A DNA stretch of 64,000 nucleotides from contig CM060981.1 in assembly GCA_030765065.1 (NCBI GenBank), positions 228,725,152-228,789,151 of the forward strand. Direction: 5' to 3'. This document shows positions 41,770 through 55,715 of this stretch, in pieces. The position numbers were made by a program, and so were the translations under genes. Origin of the DNA: Deroplatys truncata. Taxonomy: Eukaryota; Arthropoda; Insecta; Mantodea; Mantidae. The notes below the pieces were generated by a model. That model was given only the letters and a program-made list of their open reading frames with translations. It had not been told where the DNA came from and made no database searches. The number at the start of each line of letters is the position of its first letter. Position 1 is the first letter of the stretch.

Positions 41770-44700
41770 GCATATTAAATTATGTAACTAGCAGATCGCG
41801 AGGAGGAATTCACTTCAAAGCAAACAATCAAAAACTTTGGGAGTATGTAATAATTTGATAGGTCAGGGACATACGAATATTCAGCTCGGTTTGTAATCTG
41901 CAAAATTATGTGAGCACTAAAAGCGTCTAAAACTGTTTGTCTGTACAATTTCCGTGCTTTTATTATTTTGTCAACAATCTTAATGATGAGCATGGTATTT
42001 CTTCCAGGGATGTTTGCAAAAACTTGTTGAGAAGACAAAAGTTCCACTTGAAGTTGTAGAAAAGAAGAAGTCGTTGCCAAGTTATCACAAGGCCATAGAA
42101 TAAGATAGCAGTATTCGTCAGAAAAAACAAGCTTTGTAGAGAAACGAACAGACATCTAGCAGAGGGGAACAAGAAAATCTTAGGTACAGTGACCAGTCAG
42201 TTTAATCATGAAACGTCTTCGCTGTCCATACTGTCTTACAAACACAAATGGGAGAACACTAAGCTGGTGCATTGCAATCTGTGTATAGCACTACACATTT
42301 ATACAATTGTTATGTATTTACCAATGGCTGAAAAATTATTTCACAGGCTCTATATTTGTGTTCAAGAGACACTGGGCACAGTTGATCCAGTATTTAAAAA
42401 AAATATTGAAGGAACATGTGTACAAAATATTCATGTTAGGCAAGCAAAAGTGGAAAAATTACAAAAGAGCAGATTAAACGTCCTATATCTCCCATCTTGG
42501 TGAATATGTAAATGGTAAGAGTGCGTTACTGTGTGATTCCTTGTCAGGTTTAAAGATAAAAAACGTTTCTAGTTGGAGCTTTTCCAAATAAACGTGTTAC
42601 CCTTAGGATATTGCGACTGAAAACAACAAAATGTTGTTGATCTCCTGATGTGTACTTTGAAATATAAGCTCTGTATGATAAAGATTGTCAATTTTGTAAT
42701 GCTGCAATGTGAAAAATCACAAGTAAAGTTGTACAATCGCCGTTTCATTATAGGATTTCACTCTGTAATGTATAATTAAGTTTTTGCAACAAAGCACAAG
42801 TTTATGTTAAGATATGCTTGGAAAAAATGTGAATTATAACATGGGTACACCAATATAATCACTTGAAATTGTAATTATTATGACTTTTGATATTGGACTG
42901 CTTGAATGCGGAAGTGGTGTTGAATGTAAAAAAGTAGCTTTAGTCAGATGTATTCATTGTTCAGTTCCACTTTGCTTTGACCAATTCATTAAAATCCACC
43001 ACCTACATTTCGAAAACTGAATGACTATGTAATATTATCCGGCCGGTAGAAAAAAAGTGTGTTCCGGTATCGTAAATATTTTAAGAGGTTTTGTGACACA
43101 GTTGATGGGAAATGAGATTGAAATGCGCGTGTGTTTTTGGTCCTATTATGGTGATGTTATCCTTTTCCAGTTTACTAAATCAAAACGCAGAGTTTTGTAT
43201 GGGGATGACACTCATGCCACTGTTTTGTGGTCCGTAAGTTCTATTTTGAGCCTGTTTTCGTGCGGTGGTTCTAAGCTTTCGAAGTTAAGTGCGCTCCTTG
43301 TTACTATAAGTATGCAAAATCAGATAGAAGGTTTGTTTGACCATTACAAATGAGAACTTTACTGTACAACTAACCATGCTTCTGTGAACGTTACACGTAA
43401 ACACTGCAAGGAATTCAGTTGTGTACTAATATTACCCACAAAGGGATTCGAATGTTTAAGCAAGGAATTAGCATTTTGTGATGCAAGTCCTCCCTTGTTT
43501 CTCCCGGTATTCATATAAAGCAAATAATGATTCAGAAAACTTGTCGACTAATGTAATCGAGACAGGTAATGTAAGTGTAGTCTAGAATCACGAGCAAACC
43601 ATGGGTGAACCATACGATCTCTGGTTTCTCAAAGTACAGTGCGGACCATTTCAAACATGCCAGGATTCTAGCGGGCCATAAAGCATGCGTTTACTGGGAA
43701 GAAACACCGCTCCCGCACGGGAAGAAAATCAATTGCCACGCACTCCAGCAGTGAGTATAAACCCATGTTTGCAATATAGTGGTACAGTGTCGAGCAACGA
43801 ATAATGTAATTTTTATTTGTTGGGGAATTTAAAATATGTACTACATGTAAGCAATCCATACACTCTTCAAGAACTTGAGAATGAAACCAGGCGAGTGCTC
43901 AGTGAAATTATAGATAGATGGTTGTAAACGTTTTTCAAACTTTCTAGGCGTTGTGGTCTTTGTCCAGAAAGATGGGCATTATTTGCAATGATACTCTGAT
44001 AGAAAGTAAGATGAACTATACGTTTTCTTGACACCTCCTGCTGGCGCATTATTTGTATGGGACGGTAAACCTAATCTCCATCATTCACCGCATATGGGAT
44101 TTTGTATTGTGCAAGACCGCGTTCCCATTTCCCCAGTAAACGCGCACCGTCCCGCTAGAACGCCAGCGGGTTTGGAATGGTGCGCAGTGTATGTAGCAGC
44201 GGCAAGATCCACTGTCTTAATTGGCAGATATCTTTTGAGAAATGGGCTGCATACACCCCCAAGTAAACTTTTTGCAATATGTCCGTTAGGCTGGCATAGA
44301 GCGGAGTCTAAATTCTTACCAGCCACCATTTCCTTAGGTGGACTAACGGCAAATTTTAATTGCAATTAAGGTATGTGTCTTGATACTTTTGATTCAAGAG
44401 TGTATATTAAATTTAGTAGCCACCTTTGCTTTTCATCGAACTTTGTTCCAATCTGTATTGTATCTCTCCATTCGCCCGCCACTTTCTACGATAATCCTTA
44501 TACAGCATGCAATTGAAATAAAGTGTAATGCCATTCTGGCAGTATATTTGTTAATGACATTTGTATCTACATAAATAAAACTATACTTTCTGGATGAACA
44601 GCAGGCCGACTTAAGTCGTCTCACGGGTAGATCATGTAAACAAGAATGCTCCGCTTGGTCGTGGTGGCGTTAAGGACATTAATGCTTGTTTGCATGATGA

Positions 44701-45670
44701 CCACTACAACCCGGAGAAAATTTGCTATACCCTGGACTATGTCAGCCCAAAACAATGCGATTTTGGTAATATTGCATTGGACCAATCAAAAATATGAAAC
44801 AACGGAAAGAGAAAACCAGGTTTTAAATATGGCACACTATATATTAGGTGAGTATTTTTGGCTCCCCTCCTAAATTACCATCATCTTTACAAGCGGGAGG
44901 CGATAAGAGTCGCACATCGCCATCAGGGCTCGATATCATCAGCTATTTGCCTGAGCATTGGAGTATGCAACCCGCGGAGACCGTCAGCTGGGCCGCCTAG
45001 ATATAGTCTACATCTTCACCCATAGAGGCCGGCCTGGTAGCTCGTCAGAGGGAGCTGTTGACGATGACGTGAAGTCACGTGGTATACTCCGCAGGTGGGA
45101 GGTCGGGCAGCTTTGGACATGAAGAAGAGGAGTTAGTCGAGGGTTGGTTATCGCCGGAAAGCCAGCTTAGCTCGGTGGTCTGGGAAGCGGCGTTGTCCAC
45201 ACGCAATTTCGGCCCGGTACAAAATTCTGTTCATATATTTTGCGACTGACATTCTTAAATTCGATTCGGTTGGCGTGCCTTTAAAATGGGGGTGATATAC
45301 TCGTAGAGCGAGTTAGTAATACAAGAATCTGTTAATTCTAATGGACGAAAGCCATTGTATTTGTGCAAGAGGACGAAACGAGAACAGACTTATTCAATTT
45401 ACTGCTTGTTAACTTCTTTGTAAAACTTGATGAAGATTTCAGAACATATATGTTTAATAATTTCTCAGCTGTAAAATAGTTTAGCTTTCTATTTCTATGT
45501 AAATGTCGAACATTTCTTTCCTTGAACATACGCAAACTACTACGATACTTTGCTGTCAAAGTTTGTGTTTGTAATTAAATGTTAAAAAGGGCCCAGAACG
45601 CAAATTCCATCTTGTAAGACACATGCACTTTAGAATTTAGCAAACGATCCAAAGTCTACAAACTATACAT
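41770..45670. other. No recognisable feature
   Basis: About 3.9 kb without a supported gene. 44020-44370 is richer in GC and open on both strands for about 95-113 codons, but no motif is seen. 44930-45230 is also GC-rich and ends in a faint tRNA-like TTAGCTCGGTGG. Confidence 0.4.
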
Positions 45671-45679
45671 TAGTAAACC

Positions 45680-46010
45680 GTGTTCAAAAGCAGTTGGAGA
45701 ACTACTAAAGTTCAGCAGATACCAACTCAAAATAGTATTGACATTCCTTACAAAACACGCACTAGTAAGGAACACTCAAGAAATATGCGACTGTATCAAA
45801 GGACTCTGGTCTGCAGGTTCTGCGGCAAAGAGAGCGAAACAGCGCATCATATTATCAGCAAATATGAAGCACTGATTCACAGAAGAGACAAGCATCTCGG
45901 ATTCCATTTTGGTGAACCAGAGAATATGCTAGCTCTTCCCTCAAAGGACTGCGTCTATTCATTAAGGTTACATATTGGTGGGATAGAGCTAATAATTTCG
46001 TAGGGTAGCA
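45680..46010 (+). pseudogene. Non-LTR retrotransposon, C-terminal remnant
   Basis: The plus-strand frame contains LVCRFCGKESETAHHIISKY and HRRDKHLGFHF. The CxxC...HH pattern is the C-terminal Cys/His cluster that ends many insect non-LTR polyproteins. The rest of the polyprotein is missing. Confidence 0.6.
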
Positions 46011-46249
46011 CAATAAGCTAAAGGCTGCAGCTGGTACCCGACTGAGCTTAAGCAGACGGGTCCTTGTATAATAAACAAAAAAATTGCATTACATTTTAAA
46101 GAACTAAAATGTTATTAACACTACCTACTCGTGATAGTGTCAGGTTTTATTAGTTAGGAACGAATCTTATTTCAGTTATGGTCATAAAATAAGGCTTTGA
46201 ATGTCTGTAATTAAACAGGTTTGGACTTTCCATTTCCTGTGGTGTTTAA

Positions 46250-47128
46250 ACATCTGATGTGATACATTCAAATGACTTTCTCTACCTTCCATCCTTATTA
46301 GTGGGCATACAAATTATTCTTATTAAAGTTATTTTTCTGTCTATTACCTTTAATCCAAATAAAACTTTTGGAGAAACAGCTACGTTAACACACTTCGTTA
46401 TAAATACAAAGAGAACAGCGATATTCAAATGTTTAAGAACAGGACGCTATATGCTTTCCTTAAAATTCCGTACTGTTGGATTCAATCGCGAGAAACAACT
46501 GAAAATCGACGGGACTTAGAAAGAATGTCAAGTATTAAACAATTCGAACCCTTAAAAACGGATATCCCAGAAACAGTTTATGCCACAGTTTGTGCCACAA
46601 AAAGTAAGGTATGTGCTTTAAAGAGATCTACATATTTTGTGTGGTACGTTTTCGTCTATCGTTTAAGGTTTACAAGTTATACAAGTTTATACAAAATTCC
46701 TTCCAAATGAGCAGGACTTTCTAGGCTATTACAGAAAATTCAAGATATACATTTTATTTGCCATGAAAGTACTTTTCATATATGGTATTTCAATTAAAAT
46801 CGTTGGAGTATTTACTAGAAAATTAACATTTTAGAAAAATGTTCCATGTAAGTGGTAGTTGGGATGGGAGATTTTCTTGAAAATCTTCGTGTTGCATCCT
46901 TGGGGGATACTTAACTCAAATACTAAGTTAGGTATTTATCCGACTGATCGTTTTTTATCATTATGTTGTTCACACACAGACACACACACACACACGGACA
47001 TGTTTCCAAAAGTGCTTCATTTCAATTCGGTGAGCCTCGAAACATGTATTTCTGGTGAAATCTCAGTATCGAATTTTTGTGTGGAATGCAATACTTCCCC
47101 TACGGACTATACGTAGTAGAGAAAGTAA
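46250..47128 (+). repeat. R1 repeat, long subtype, near full length
   Basis: Starts CATCTGATGTGATACATTC and ends CTATACGTAGTAGAGAAAGT. It includes AATCGCGAGAAACAACTG and a (CA)n patch at 46972-46995. Useful as the reference long copy. Confidence 0.7.
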
Positions 47129-47129
47129 A

Positions 47130-47940
47130 AGCTGACAGTTTTTGTTTATATAGAATATTATATGTTTAAATATCCTTTTTAATATATATTATATATATTA
47201 TGATTGTAGGCACAATACATATAGTGACTATTTTATTTTATTTTAAAAGATTTTGACAAATATGAATATAAAAACTTTGAGATATTCAGGACAAACTTTG
47301 TTTAAGTAACTCCAAGAAATTCGCTTTAGACTTCTTGCGAGTCACTTCCAGGAGGAGGAAGTAATCAGAGTTTGGGTAACATGCGATTTCGGGTAAAAAA
47401 TGACTTCATGTCCGACACATGGGTGAGTTACGTAATTTCTACTGACATAGACGCTTGCGTCAGTTGAGGCTGGGCACTAATCAGCATTTAGTTGGGTATT
47501 TAAACTTAAGAATTTTGACAGCGTTTTCTTGACCAACCATCTGCTTAGCCACTCTTTGTTGGTCAGTTCCTTTAAATTTATTTAGTGCTAATTTGCAACC
47601 TCGACGTAGGCGTTAGGCCCGATGAAGATGGATCGTCTGGCCTCCTCTGCCACGCAGGTAAATCCACCAGCTGTTTAATTCTTTCTTTTATAAATACAGT
47701 TTAGGTTATATTAGACAAATTAAGGATTATAAATATTGGGAACAGAAGTTATATGTCTTATAATGGCAACCTTCACCCGCCCCCACTCTTCCAGTTACCG
47801 CAACCTGTAACCCTCTCGAGACCATCCTGTGCTACGTTATCCCACCCTTTGCTTGACGTCTGGTGAAGGCGCTGATAGTGTCGTCACGAAGGGCTTCTGC
47901 AGCTATCATTTTGTACTGTGCATTCTGTACCTTTTCTAAA
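47130..47940. other. No supported gene
   Basis: A possible small first exon lies at 47623-47658 (ATGAAGATGGATCG to CACGCAG followed by GTAAAT), with a TATTTAAA about 130 bp upstream. No downstream exon is recognised, so it is not called. Confidence 0.3.
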
Positions 47941-47944
47941 AAAA

Positions 47945-48865
47945 TTGATGTGTTACATTCACATGACTTTCTCTACTCTTGTACAAACTATTTTTACAAA
48001 CTCTTATGCTCCATGTATTTCATATTAATCGAGATAAACATTTGCAGAAACTATCTTTTGACATACAAAGAGAATTACGTTTTACACATAGCGACCAGTT
48101 CTAAAAATATTTGACTATCGCTTAAGGGCTACTATGTTCCCCTCGTTTTGTAATTGCAAGGGCAATATAGAAATACAGTAGCCTTTAAGCATAGACATAT
48201 CTCTTAATAGCTGGTTGCTAGGTGCAGCACCATTCTCTTTGCCACAGATCAATACTCTTTGCATATCCAAGACAAAAAAATGAATAACGAACTCCCATTT
48301 GAGAAAATAAGTATTGAAAAATTTAAGAGAATAACAAGCAATATATTGAAAATGGTTCACTCAACAAAAAGATGTATATGACATAAATTGTGTATTTTAA
48401 CGCGATCTACATTTTGTGTGTAGTAAAGTTTTGTCTATCTCTTATGGTTTACCAGTTTACCAGTTCGTTCACAGTGAAGAATACTTTTGGATACATTTTG
48501 TTTGTCATGAAAATACCTTACGTGATATTTTAATAAAAATTTAATTAAAATTTTCGAAAAATGTTTCATGGAAAGGATAATTTGGGGTGGGGGGATTTTC
48601 TTGAAAACCTTCGTGTCGCATCTCTGGAAGATATTGAACCTAAATACCAAGTTTGGTGTTTATCCGACTGTTCGTTTCTGGGTTATGCTGTTCACAGACA
48701 CACAGCCAGACACACATACAGACACACACGGACATGTTTCCAAAACTGCTTTTTTTGGATTCAGGGAGTCTCAAAACATATATTTCCGGTGAAACCTCGT
48801 ATCGAATTTTTGGATGGAATACAATACTTCCCCTGCTTACTCTTTCTATAGTAGAGAAAATAATA
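47945..48865 (+). repeat. R1 repeat, short subtype
   Basis: Starts TTGATGTGTTACATTCACAT and ends TATAGTAGAGAAAATA. It carries a duplicated middle portion (AAGCATAGACATATCTC region) and a (CA)n patch near 48700-48730. Confidence 0.65.
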
Positions 48866-48869
48866 GATA

Positions 48870-49860
48870 AATAACTCCTATACACTTTGGAATACAGAGG
48901 TAAACTCTAGCCCAACTTTTAAGGGAAGTTTTGTTCTTTAAATTGGTACGACTACTACATACGAAAACCTCTATTCTCTCAAGCCGTGTGGTTTCTTTAT
49001 TTTTGATAAAAAATCCATTCTTCTGCAATAAAAACGTGTATTGTATAAAAGTGTATCAATGAACTTACAAGGGATACATGTACATCCTGTAAAATTTTCA
49101 GCTTGATGCCTTAAACAGATTTAAGGATAATTGATCATGAAGTTAACAAATTTAATATGGACGGGATATAGCTTTATTCATAACTTAAATGGCATAATAC
49201 TATTATTATTATTATTATTATTAACTAGTATACAGTTTGAAGAAAATCCTAGAACTCCTCTCAATACTTAGGTATATTGACCACAGCAAATATGTTCGTT
49301 AGGCTTCTTGAATATCTACCAGCTTTAAGTTAAACAGTAGCTACTAGCTTAAGTGGTGAAGCATGTTAACAAAGCACCCCCTTGACTCCAGTGGGTATCG
49401 ATCAGATAACCTAGAACGTCGGGTACAGATCAACATCCCTCAACTGTAGTCATAGAGGGATTATGTGATCTCTGCCCATAACAACACAAGGGATTAATGC
49501 CCTGTCTCACGGTAATCCTGGCTAGGTTCCCTTTACAGCTTGCACCCTGTTTAACACTTTCCAGTGAGCTCCAATTGCACACAATCATATGAATATGACG
49601 TTCATATTTAATTACTGAGAATATGTAGAATTTTAAGGCGCTTTCCTATCAAGAGAGAATATCCGTCTACCTAGGTTAAGGTTTCAATAACAGCATATTT
49701 AGACATTTAAAGCAATCACTATGTAGAATTATGCATGCAGTATTTAAAGTTCCTATACATTTAGTCACATTTTAACAACTAAAATTTGTTGCTAGGTATT
49801 TTATTCTAGGTTGTTATTCTAATTAGTGATGTGTTTCATACGATGCAGATATTGTAATTT
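48870..49860. other. No supported gene; short TTA microsatellite
   Basis: A (TTA)n run of about 8 units lies at 49202-49224. Otherwise nothing recognised. Confidence 0.5.
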
Positions 49861-49867
49861 TTAAAAA

Positions 49868-50510
49868 AGAAATCTGATGTGATACATTCACATAACATTC
49901 TCTACCCTCTATCTTTATTAGTGGGTACACAAAGTATTCTTACTGAAGCTTATTAATTTCTCTACTACCTATAGTAAGTAAGAGAAGTATTGTATTCTAC
50001 CCAAAAATTCCATACCGAGATCTCACCGAAAATACATGTTTTGAGGATCTCCTAAATCCAAGCAAAGCATCCTTTAGAGAAAGGTCCGTGTGCGTGTGTC
50101 TGTGAAGAGCATAAGTCAAAAATGAAAAGTTGGATAAATACCAAACTTGGTATCTAAGTTCAATGCCTTCCAAGGATACGACGTGAGGGTTTTTAAGAAA
50201 ATCCCCCACCCCAACGACCCTTTACATGGAAATGTTTTCGAAAATTTTCGTTTTCTAAAAATGACTAACGGTTTTGATTAAAATACTATACATTAAAGGT
50301 ACTTACATGGCAAATATAATGTATATCTTGAATTTTCTGGGAATAACTTTTGGAGTCCTCTTCATTCGGAAGGAAATTTGCATAACCTTGTATAACTGGT
50401 AAATGTTAAGCGATATACGAAACCATACTACAAAAAATGTAGATCTGATTAAAATACGCAATTTTTAAAGTACTTTTTTGGGTTAGCCATTACACCATGT
50501 ACGTCCATGT
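49868..50510. repeat. R1 fragments in opposite orientations
   Basis: 49868-49950 is the start of a plus-oriented long-subtype copy. It is cut by a minus-oriented copy from about 49955 (TTTCTCTACTACC) to about 50510. Confidence 0.6.
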
Positions 50511-50689
50511 ATTGCTTGGAATAAAGTATAATCAGGATTTTATTTTCCATCATTCCCTATGGATGGAAAAGTCTAGTAAGTGTGCTCTATTATAACCCCA
50601 ACATGTTCGTATCCTAATGTTCAGACCTTGCACATTCATTTTTATTCTTTTAGGCATTTACGAGCTGAAATTAAAAAATACCTCTTTGT

Positions 50690-52090
50690 GGGGTTATCAT
50701 CGAGAGTACATGTTTTGAGGCCTCCTGAATCCAAAAAAAAAGGATTTTTATAAAAAGAAAGAGAAAGACAGAGAGAGCAACGTAATTCAAAAAAAAAGTC
50801 GTATCAAATGGATTTTCAAGTAAACTCCCCAAACTAACCTTTATATGACAACGTTTACGAAATTTTTTATTTTATCAAAATGACTAACGAGTTTGATTAA
50901 AATGCCGAACATTTAGTATGTATTTATATGACAAAATGTATATATTTAATTTCTTGAGAATAGCCTGTGGAGTCCTCTTTATTGGGAAGGAATTTTGTAT
51001 AATTCTGTATAACTGGTAAACATAAGAGATGAACAAAACCGTACCACTCAACAAATGTAGATCTCCTTAAAAAATTATTCAAAGCAAATTTGCTGTGGCA
51101 TCAGCCATTTCCGGAATTTGTGTCATTGCTTTGAATGTTTAAAGAGTTTTTTTCATTTTCAGCTGTTTTGTAAGCATACCATGGAATATAGAATTTAAAG
51201 GCCAGAATACAGCAATTTTACTATCGCTATTACCTTTTTACTTTCTCTACTACGTAGAGTAAGTAGGGGAAGTATTGTATTCCACCCAAAAATTCGATAC
51301 TGAGATTTCACCGGAAATACATGTTTTAAGACCCCCTGAATCCAAAAAAAAGCATTTTTTGAAACATGTTCGTGTGTGTGTGTCCGAGTGTATCTGTGTG
51401 TCTGTGAACAGCATAACTCAGAAACAAACAGCCGGATAAACACCAAACTTGGTATTTAGGTTCAGTATCTTCCAGAATTGCGAAACGAAGGTTTTTAAGA
51501 AAATCCCCTCGCCCCAGATTACCCTTTACATGGAACGTTTTTCAAAAATGTTAATTTTCCCAAAAATGGCTCTAAAGATTTTGACAAAATATCATATGTT
51601 TAAGATATTTTCATGACAAATGAAATGTATATCTCGAATTTTCTGGGAATGTCTCCAAAAGTATTCTTCATTGTGAACCACTTTTGCATAACTGGAAAAC
51701 CATAAGAGATGGACAAACGTTTACTACACAAAAAATGTAGATCGCGTTAAAATACACAATTTACGTCATATACATTTTTTGGGGGGTGAACCATTTTCGA
51801 GATATTGCTTATTATTCCCTTAAATTTTCCAGTACTTAACACTTTTTCTCAAATTCGTTATTCCTTTTTATTGTCCTGGTAATGCCAAGAGAATGGAATA
51901 CTCCACATAGCAACCAGCTGTTAAAATATTTGACTATAGCTTAAAAACCTACCAATTCCCGTTGCATCTACAAGAAAATTAGCAATAAGATTAACATCTC
52001 GATTAACATGAAGCATATGGAGAATAAGCGTTTGTAAAACTAGTTTGTACAAGAGTAGAGAAAGTCATGTGAATGTAACACATCAGATTT
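50690..52090 (-). repeat. Nested R1 copies
   Basis: A diverged long-subtype copy (about 50690-51235) is cut by a near-complete short-subtype copy (51238-52090) that starts TTACTTTCTCTACTACG and ends GTAGAGAAAGTCATGTGAATG. Confidence 0.65.
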
Positions 52091-52092
52091 TA

Positions 52093-53320
52093 CGAGATGT
52101 GTTCAGTGAAGACTGGCATTGAATTATTTCCTTCCATTAAGTGACCACTTGGGATATCTGTCCATGCGCAGAGCAACTGCATACTCTATAATCACTGGAA
52201 GTTTCACAAGGACATCTCTGTCAGTCGAGTGTTTGCAGCCTGCGAGAGTGAACGCGTTTCATAATCGTCTCTAAACATTTTCATGGCTGATTTTCCTGAG
52301 CAGCGTTATGCAAAAATGTTTTGCTTTTTATTGAACAAAAACGCTACCACGACCTAGTCCGAGAGGACATGGGACTCCGTAATATCTCACCGAGGATGTT
52401 TCCGTTGATGTGGTTGCTTTCAAAAATGGCCGGAAAGCGCTGAATTGCAGGGAGGAGAAGGTGCAGCTGTTACTCCATAACAGACAACAGCAGGTGTTAT
52501 TATTGGTGATGACTCACGTCTAACTCACTCAGACAATTTTAAGAGTATTTGCGGATGTCTAGGTTGGATACTGCGTCTACGTACTCCACAGTGGCAGCAG
52601 GCTCGCATTGATGTTTGACTCTTTTGGAATCAATGTGTTGAGGGTGATGCTCGGTGGCAGAATATAATCAGTCATAATGCTGACGGAACATGTGTCTGTT
52701 ATGACACATACATGAAGCGGAGGAGCACAGAATGGGTGCAACAGGATCAACCACCACCACGATGCATCATCGCACAAGTCGGCAAATAAGGCCATGGTCG
52801 TCACTTTTTTGACTACCAGGGATGGTGTACACGTACACAGTTCCGAGGAATACTTCATTACTGCACATCACTACAAGAACGTTCTGAAGCAATTGGTAAA
52901 GGACCACATCCCCAAAAAATGAAGGAACCTCATTGGGAAATGGAAGCTCCATCACGACAATGCGAGGCCTCATATTATAAATGCTGTTACTGAGTTACTG
53001 GCAAAGAAAGGCATCTCTACGATACCCCATCCGCTTTACAGTCCCGACTTGGTTCCGTGGGACTTTTTTCTCAACCTGACAGCCAAAAACGAATTAAGGG
53101 ACGCCGGTTCGACGAGGCCAAGACAGTGAAAGCTTTAGAGGCGACCCTGAAGGTGATGTCAAAGAATGACTTCCTGCATGTTTTCCAGGAATAGCTAAGG
53201 AGTTGAAACAAGTGCATTGTATTGGGAGGAAGTATTTTTAGGGGGACAAAAGTTTATGTGAGTAATATTTGTTAATAAATTGTTGTATGAACATCAGTGC
53301 CAGTCTGAGCACCCCTCTTA
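52093..53320 (+). mobile_element. Mariner transposon, about 1.23 kb, decayed
   Basis: Inverted ends with GAAGACTGGCATTG and CAGTGCCAGTCTGAGC, TA at both edges. The plus-strand transposase is readable in pieces: a TTTTTTGACTACCAGGGATG stretch gives a 'FFDYQG' block, then LHHDNARPHI near 52950, then a 'PHPLYSPDLVPWDFF' region near 53025-53070. Many stops and frame changes. Confidence 0.75.
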
Positions 53321-53663
53321 TCTTTAACAAACTGTACAATGAAACTATTTATGCATAGGTTTACCTCAATTAACTTGAAGTAGACAGAAAGATAAGCTTT
53401 TCCAAGAATCAGTAATTAATTCTTCTTGAGTTTTTCTGTCTGATTCTACCCTTTCAACCATATCCTACACACTGCTTGTGTGATAGAACAATTAAATAAC
53501 ATTGATTGGCGTAATAGATGGTTAAACTATGATGCTCAGGACGTAATAGTACTTACAGCATTGTAAGTCGCCATTGTGTATGCCATCTCAAAATGAATTT
53601 AGATCTTGTACATTACCAGAAAAAATGCGAATCAGTTGCGGAATGTAATATCATTCCGGAATG

Positions 53664-53775
53664 TTGCCATGGTTAGAGCAACCGGACGGAGACCAGAAGA
53701 TCCCGGATTCAAATTCCGACAATGGCATTGAATTTTTCAGTCGTCTGATTTCAGTTTCTAGAAGTTGTATAAAAA
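53664..53775 (+). mobile_element. SINE family S3 copy
   Basis: TGCCATGGTTAGAGCAACCG at the start, B box GGATTCAAATTCC, and a closing ATGGCA, followed by TTTTTCAGTCGTCTG. The A box region is shortened. Confidence 0.6.
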
Positions 53776-54107
53776 TAAACGGTAATGGTAGAAAACGCAT
53801 ATGAATTTAACACATCAGGTGTCTTATTCTTCTTTTGCAGTGTGTATTAATTTGTTTCTGTATAAAGGCTTTGTCCTAAAAATAAAGTACTTTTTCTCAA
53901 ACCAATCCAGAAACATCGTTTCATAGATAAGGTTAAGCAGCATTCCCATTGATATGGTGTTGAGCCTTTGTCATATTCAAGTTCCTTACTCTTGGGTTAA
54001 GGTGGGCAGTAATGCTCTAATGTTCTATTTTATTTTACGTCGCTTTAACTCCTTGGTCATATCGCGACGGATCTGTTTGTGGATATCTCTTTGAACGATA
54101 TGTGGTG

Positions 54108-54606
54108 GACAGTTAGCCTTCAAGGTCTCATCCCTGTAACCCTTGCTTCACGCTGTGCAGATGGCATTAGGGTGCCGTCCAGTCTAACCGCCACCCTCAC
54201 ACAGAAAGGCGGACAGTTAGCCTTCAAGGTCTCATCACTGTAACGCCTGCTTCATGCAGTGCAGATGGCATTAGGGTGCTGTCCAGTCTAACCGCCACTT
54301 TCACACAGAAAGGCGGACAGTTAGCCTTGAAGGTCTCATCCCTGTAACGCTTGCTTCATGCTGTGCAGGTGGCATTAGGGTGCAGTCCAGTCTAACCGCC
54401 GCCCTCACACAGAAAGGCGGACAGTTAGTCTTCTAGGTCTCATCCCTGTAGCCCCTGCTTCATGCTGTGCAGATGGCATTAGGGTGCCATCCAGTCTAAC
54501 CGCCACCCTCACAGAGAAAGGCGGACAGTTAGCCTTTAAGGTCTCGTCCCTGTAACGCCTGCTTTATGCTGTGCAGATGGCATTAGGGTGCCGTCCAGTC
54601 TAACTG
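54108..54606. repeat. 104-bp tandem repeat, about 4.8 units
   Basis: GACAGTTAG starts at 54108, 54212, 54316, 54420 and 54524, an exact 104-bp period. Each unit contains AAGGTCTCAT(C)C, TGCTTCATGCTGTGCAG(A/G)TGG and CCAGTCTAACCGCC. Units differ by a few substitutions and no visible indels, so the array is fairly young or homogenised. Confidence 0.9.
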
Positions 54607-54679
54607 CTTGCATTGTCTGTGGACTGATGGCATAGTATTCACTATTACCACATATTTTTCATTTTACTATTGTTTTAGA

Positions 54680-54810
54680 CTTAAGATGGAACTTTGGATC
54701 GTAGGCGGTAAAGTCTGGCCCGCATTCGGGAGGTCCCGGGTTCAAATCCCGTGGGCCGACCAATCTGTCTGAGGTTTTTTCGTGGTTTTACTCAGTCGCC
54801 AAGGTAAATA
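54680..54810 (+). mobile_element. SINE-like element, family S4
   Basis: B box CGGGTTCAAATCCCG, then GAGGTTTTTTCGTGG and ACTCAGTCGCCAAGG, matching related elements at 6304 and 58640. Confidence 0.6.
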
Positions 54811-54814
54811 CCAG

Positions 54815-55270
54815 ATTGGGAGTAATGTTGTGATCTCACACACACAGTAAAACTCTACCGCAGTAGCCCAGCGTTTCAATCACTTGCACGTAGATGATAA
54901 TGTGAGAAATGGAGCACGGACAGTGGTTTCAACAGAATAATAAATAATGATTTACCGCACTAGAAACCTGCCATGCGGTTAGCCGGAAATTATTTCTCCA
55001 TCTGTGGCGGAAAGGAAGGCGTTTCCGGTTTGATGCATGGTATACGAATTAGTCCTTAGATTTCGACCGCAAAGCTGAATTTGTGCCACGTGTTTTCCGT
55101 TTTGCGCCATACAGGTCTTCACCGCTATTCCGAATGCCCGGATATGAGTGTTAAAGGAAATTGCGATGGGGAAAAATGAGATTACTGAATACACCGCAGT
55201 TTATGCTTCAGGCGTTCGACACCAACCAGCCATTTACTAACTCCGATGCCCGGAATTACAATTGGCATAA
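54815..55270. other. No recognisable feature
   Basis: Nothing supported. Confidence 0.45.
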
Positions 55271-55715
55271 TTTTTACTTTCTCTACCATAGTAAGTAGAG
55301 AAGGTATTACATCCCACCCAAAAATTCGCACAGAGGTTTGAGCGGAAATGTGTGTTTTAAAGCTCTCTGAATCCAAAAAGGCATTTTGAGAATGGCCCGT
55401 GTGAATGCATGTCTGTGCGCCTGTGAACAGCATCACTCAGGAACAAAAAATCGGATAAATATCAAATTTGGTATTTTGAGTTCAGTATCTTCCAAAGATG
55501 AAACACAAAAGTTTTCAAGAAAATACCCCACCCAAAACTACGCTTTACATGAAAATTCATTGGAAATTTTGGATTTTCTGAAAAATGACTAACGATCTTG
55601 GTTAAAAGGCTATATTATTAAAGATGTTTACATGAAAAACAAACGTGCTTCTTGAATTTTCTGGGAATAGCCCTGTACATTCGGAAGGAGTTTTATATAA
55701 TCTTACACTAATCGT

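Noticed and set aside
44028..44369. 113-codon frame in a GC-richer patch
   Set aside because: Open on both strands, no recognised domain and no splice-site support strong enough to call an exon.
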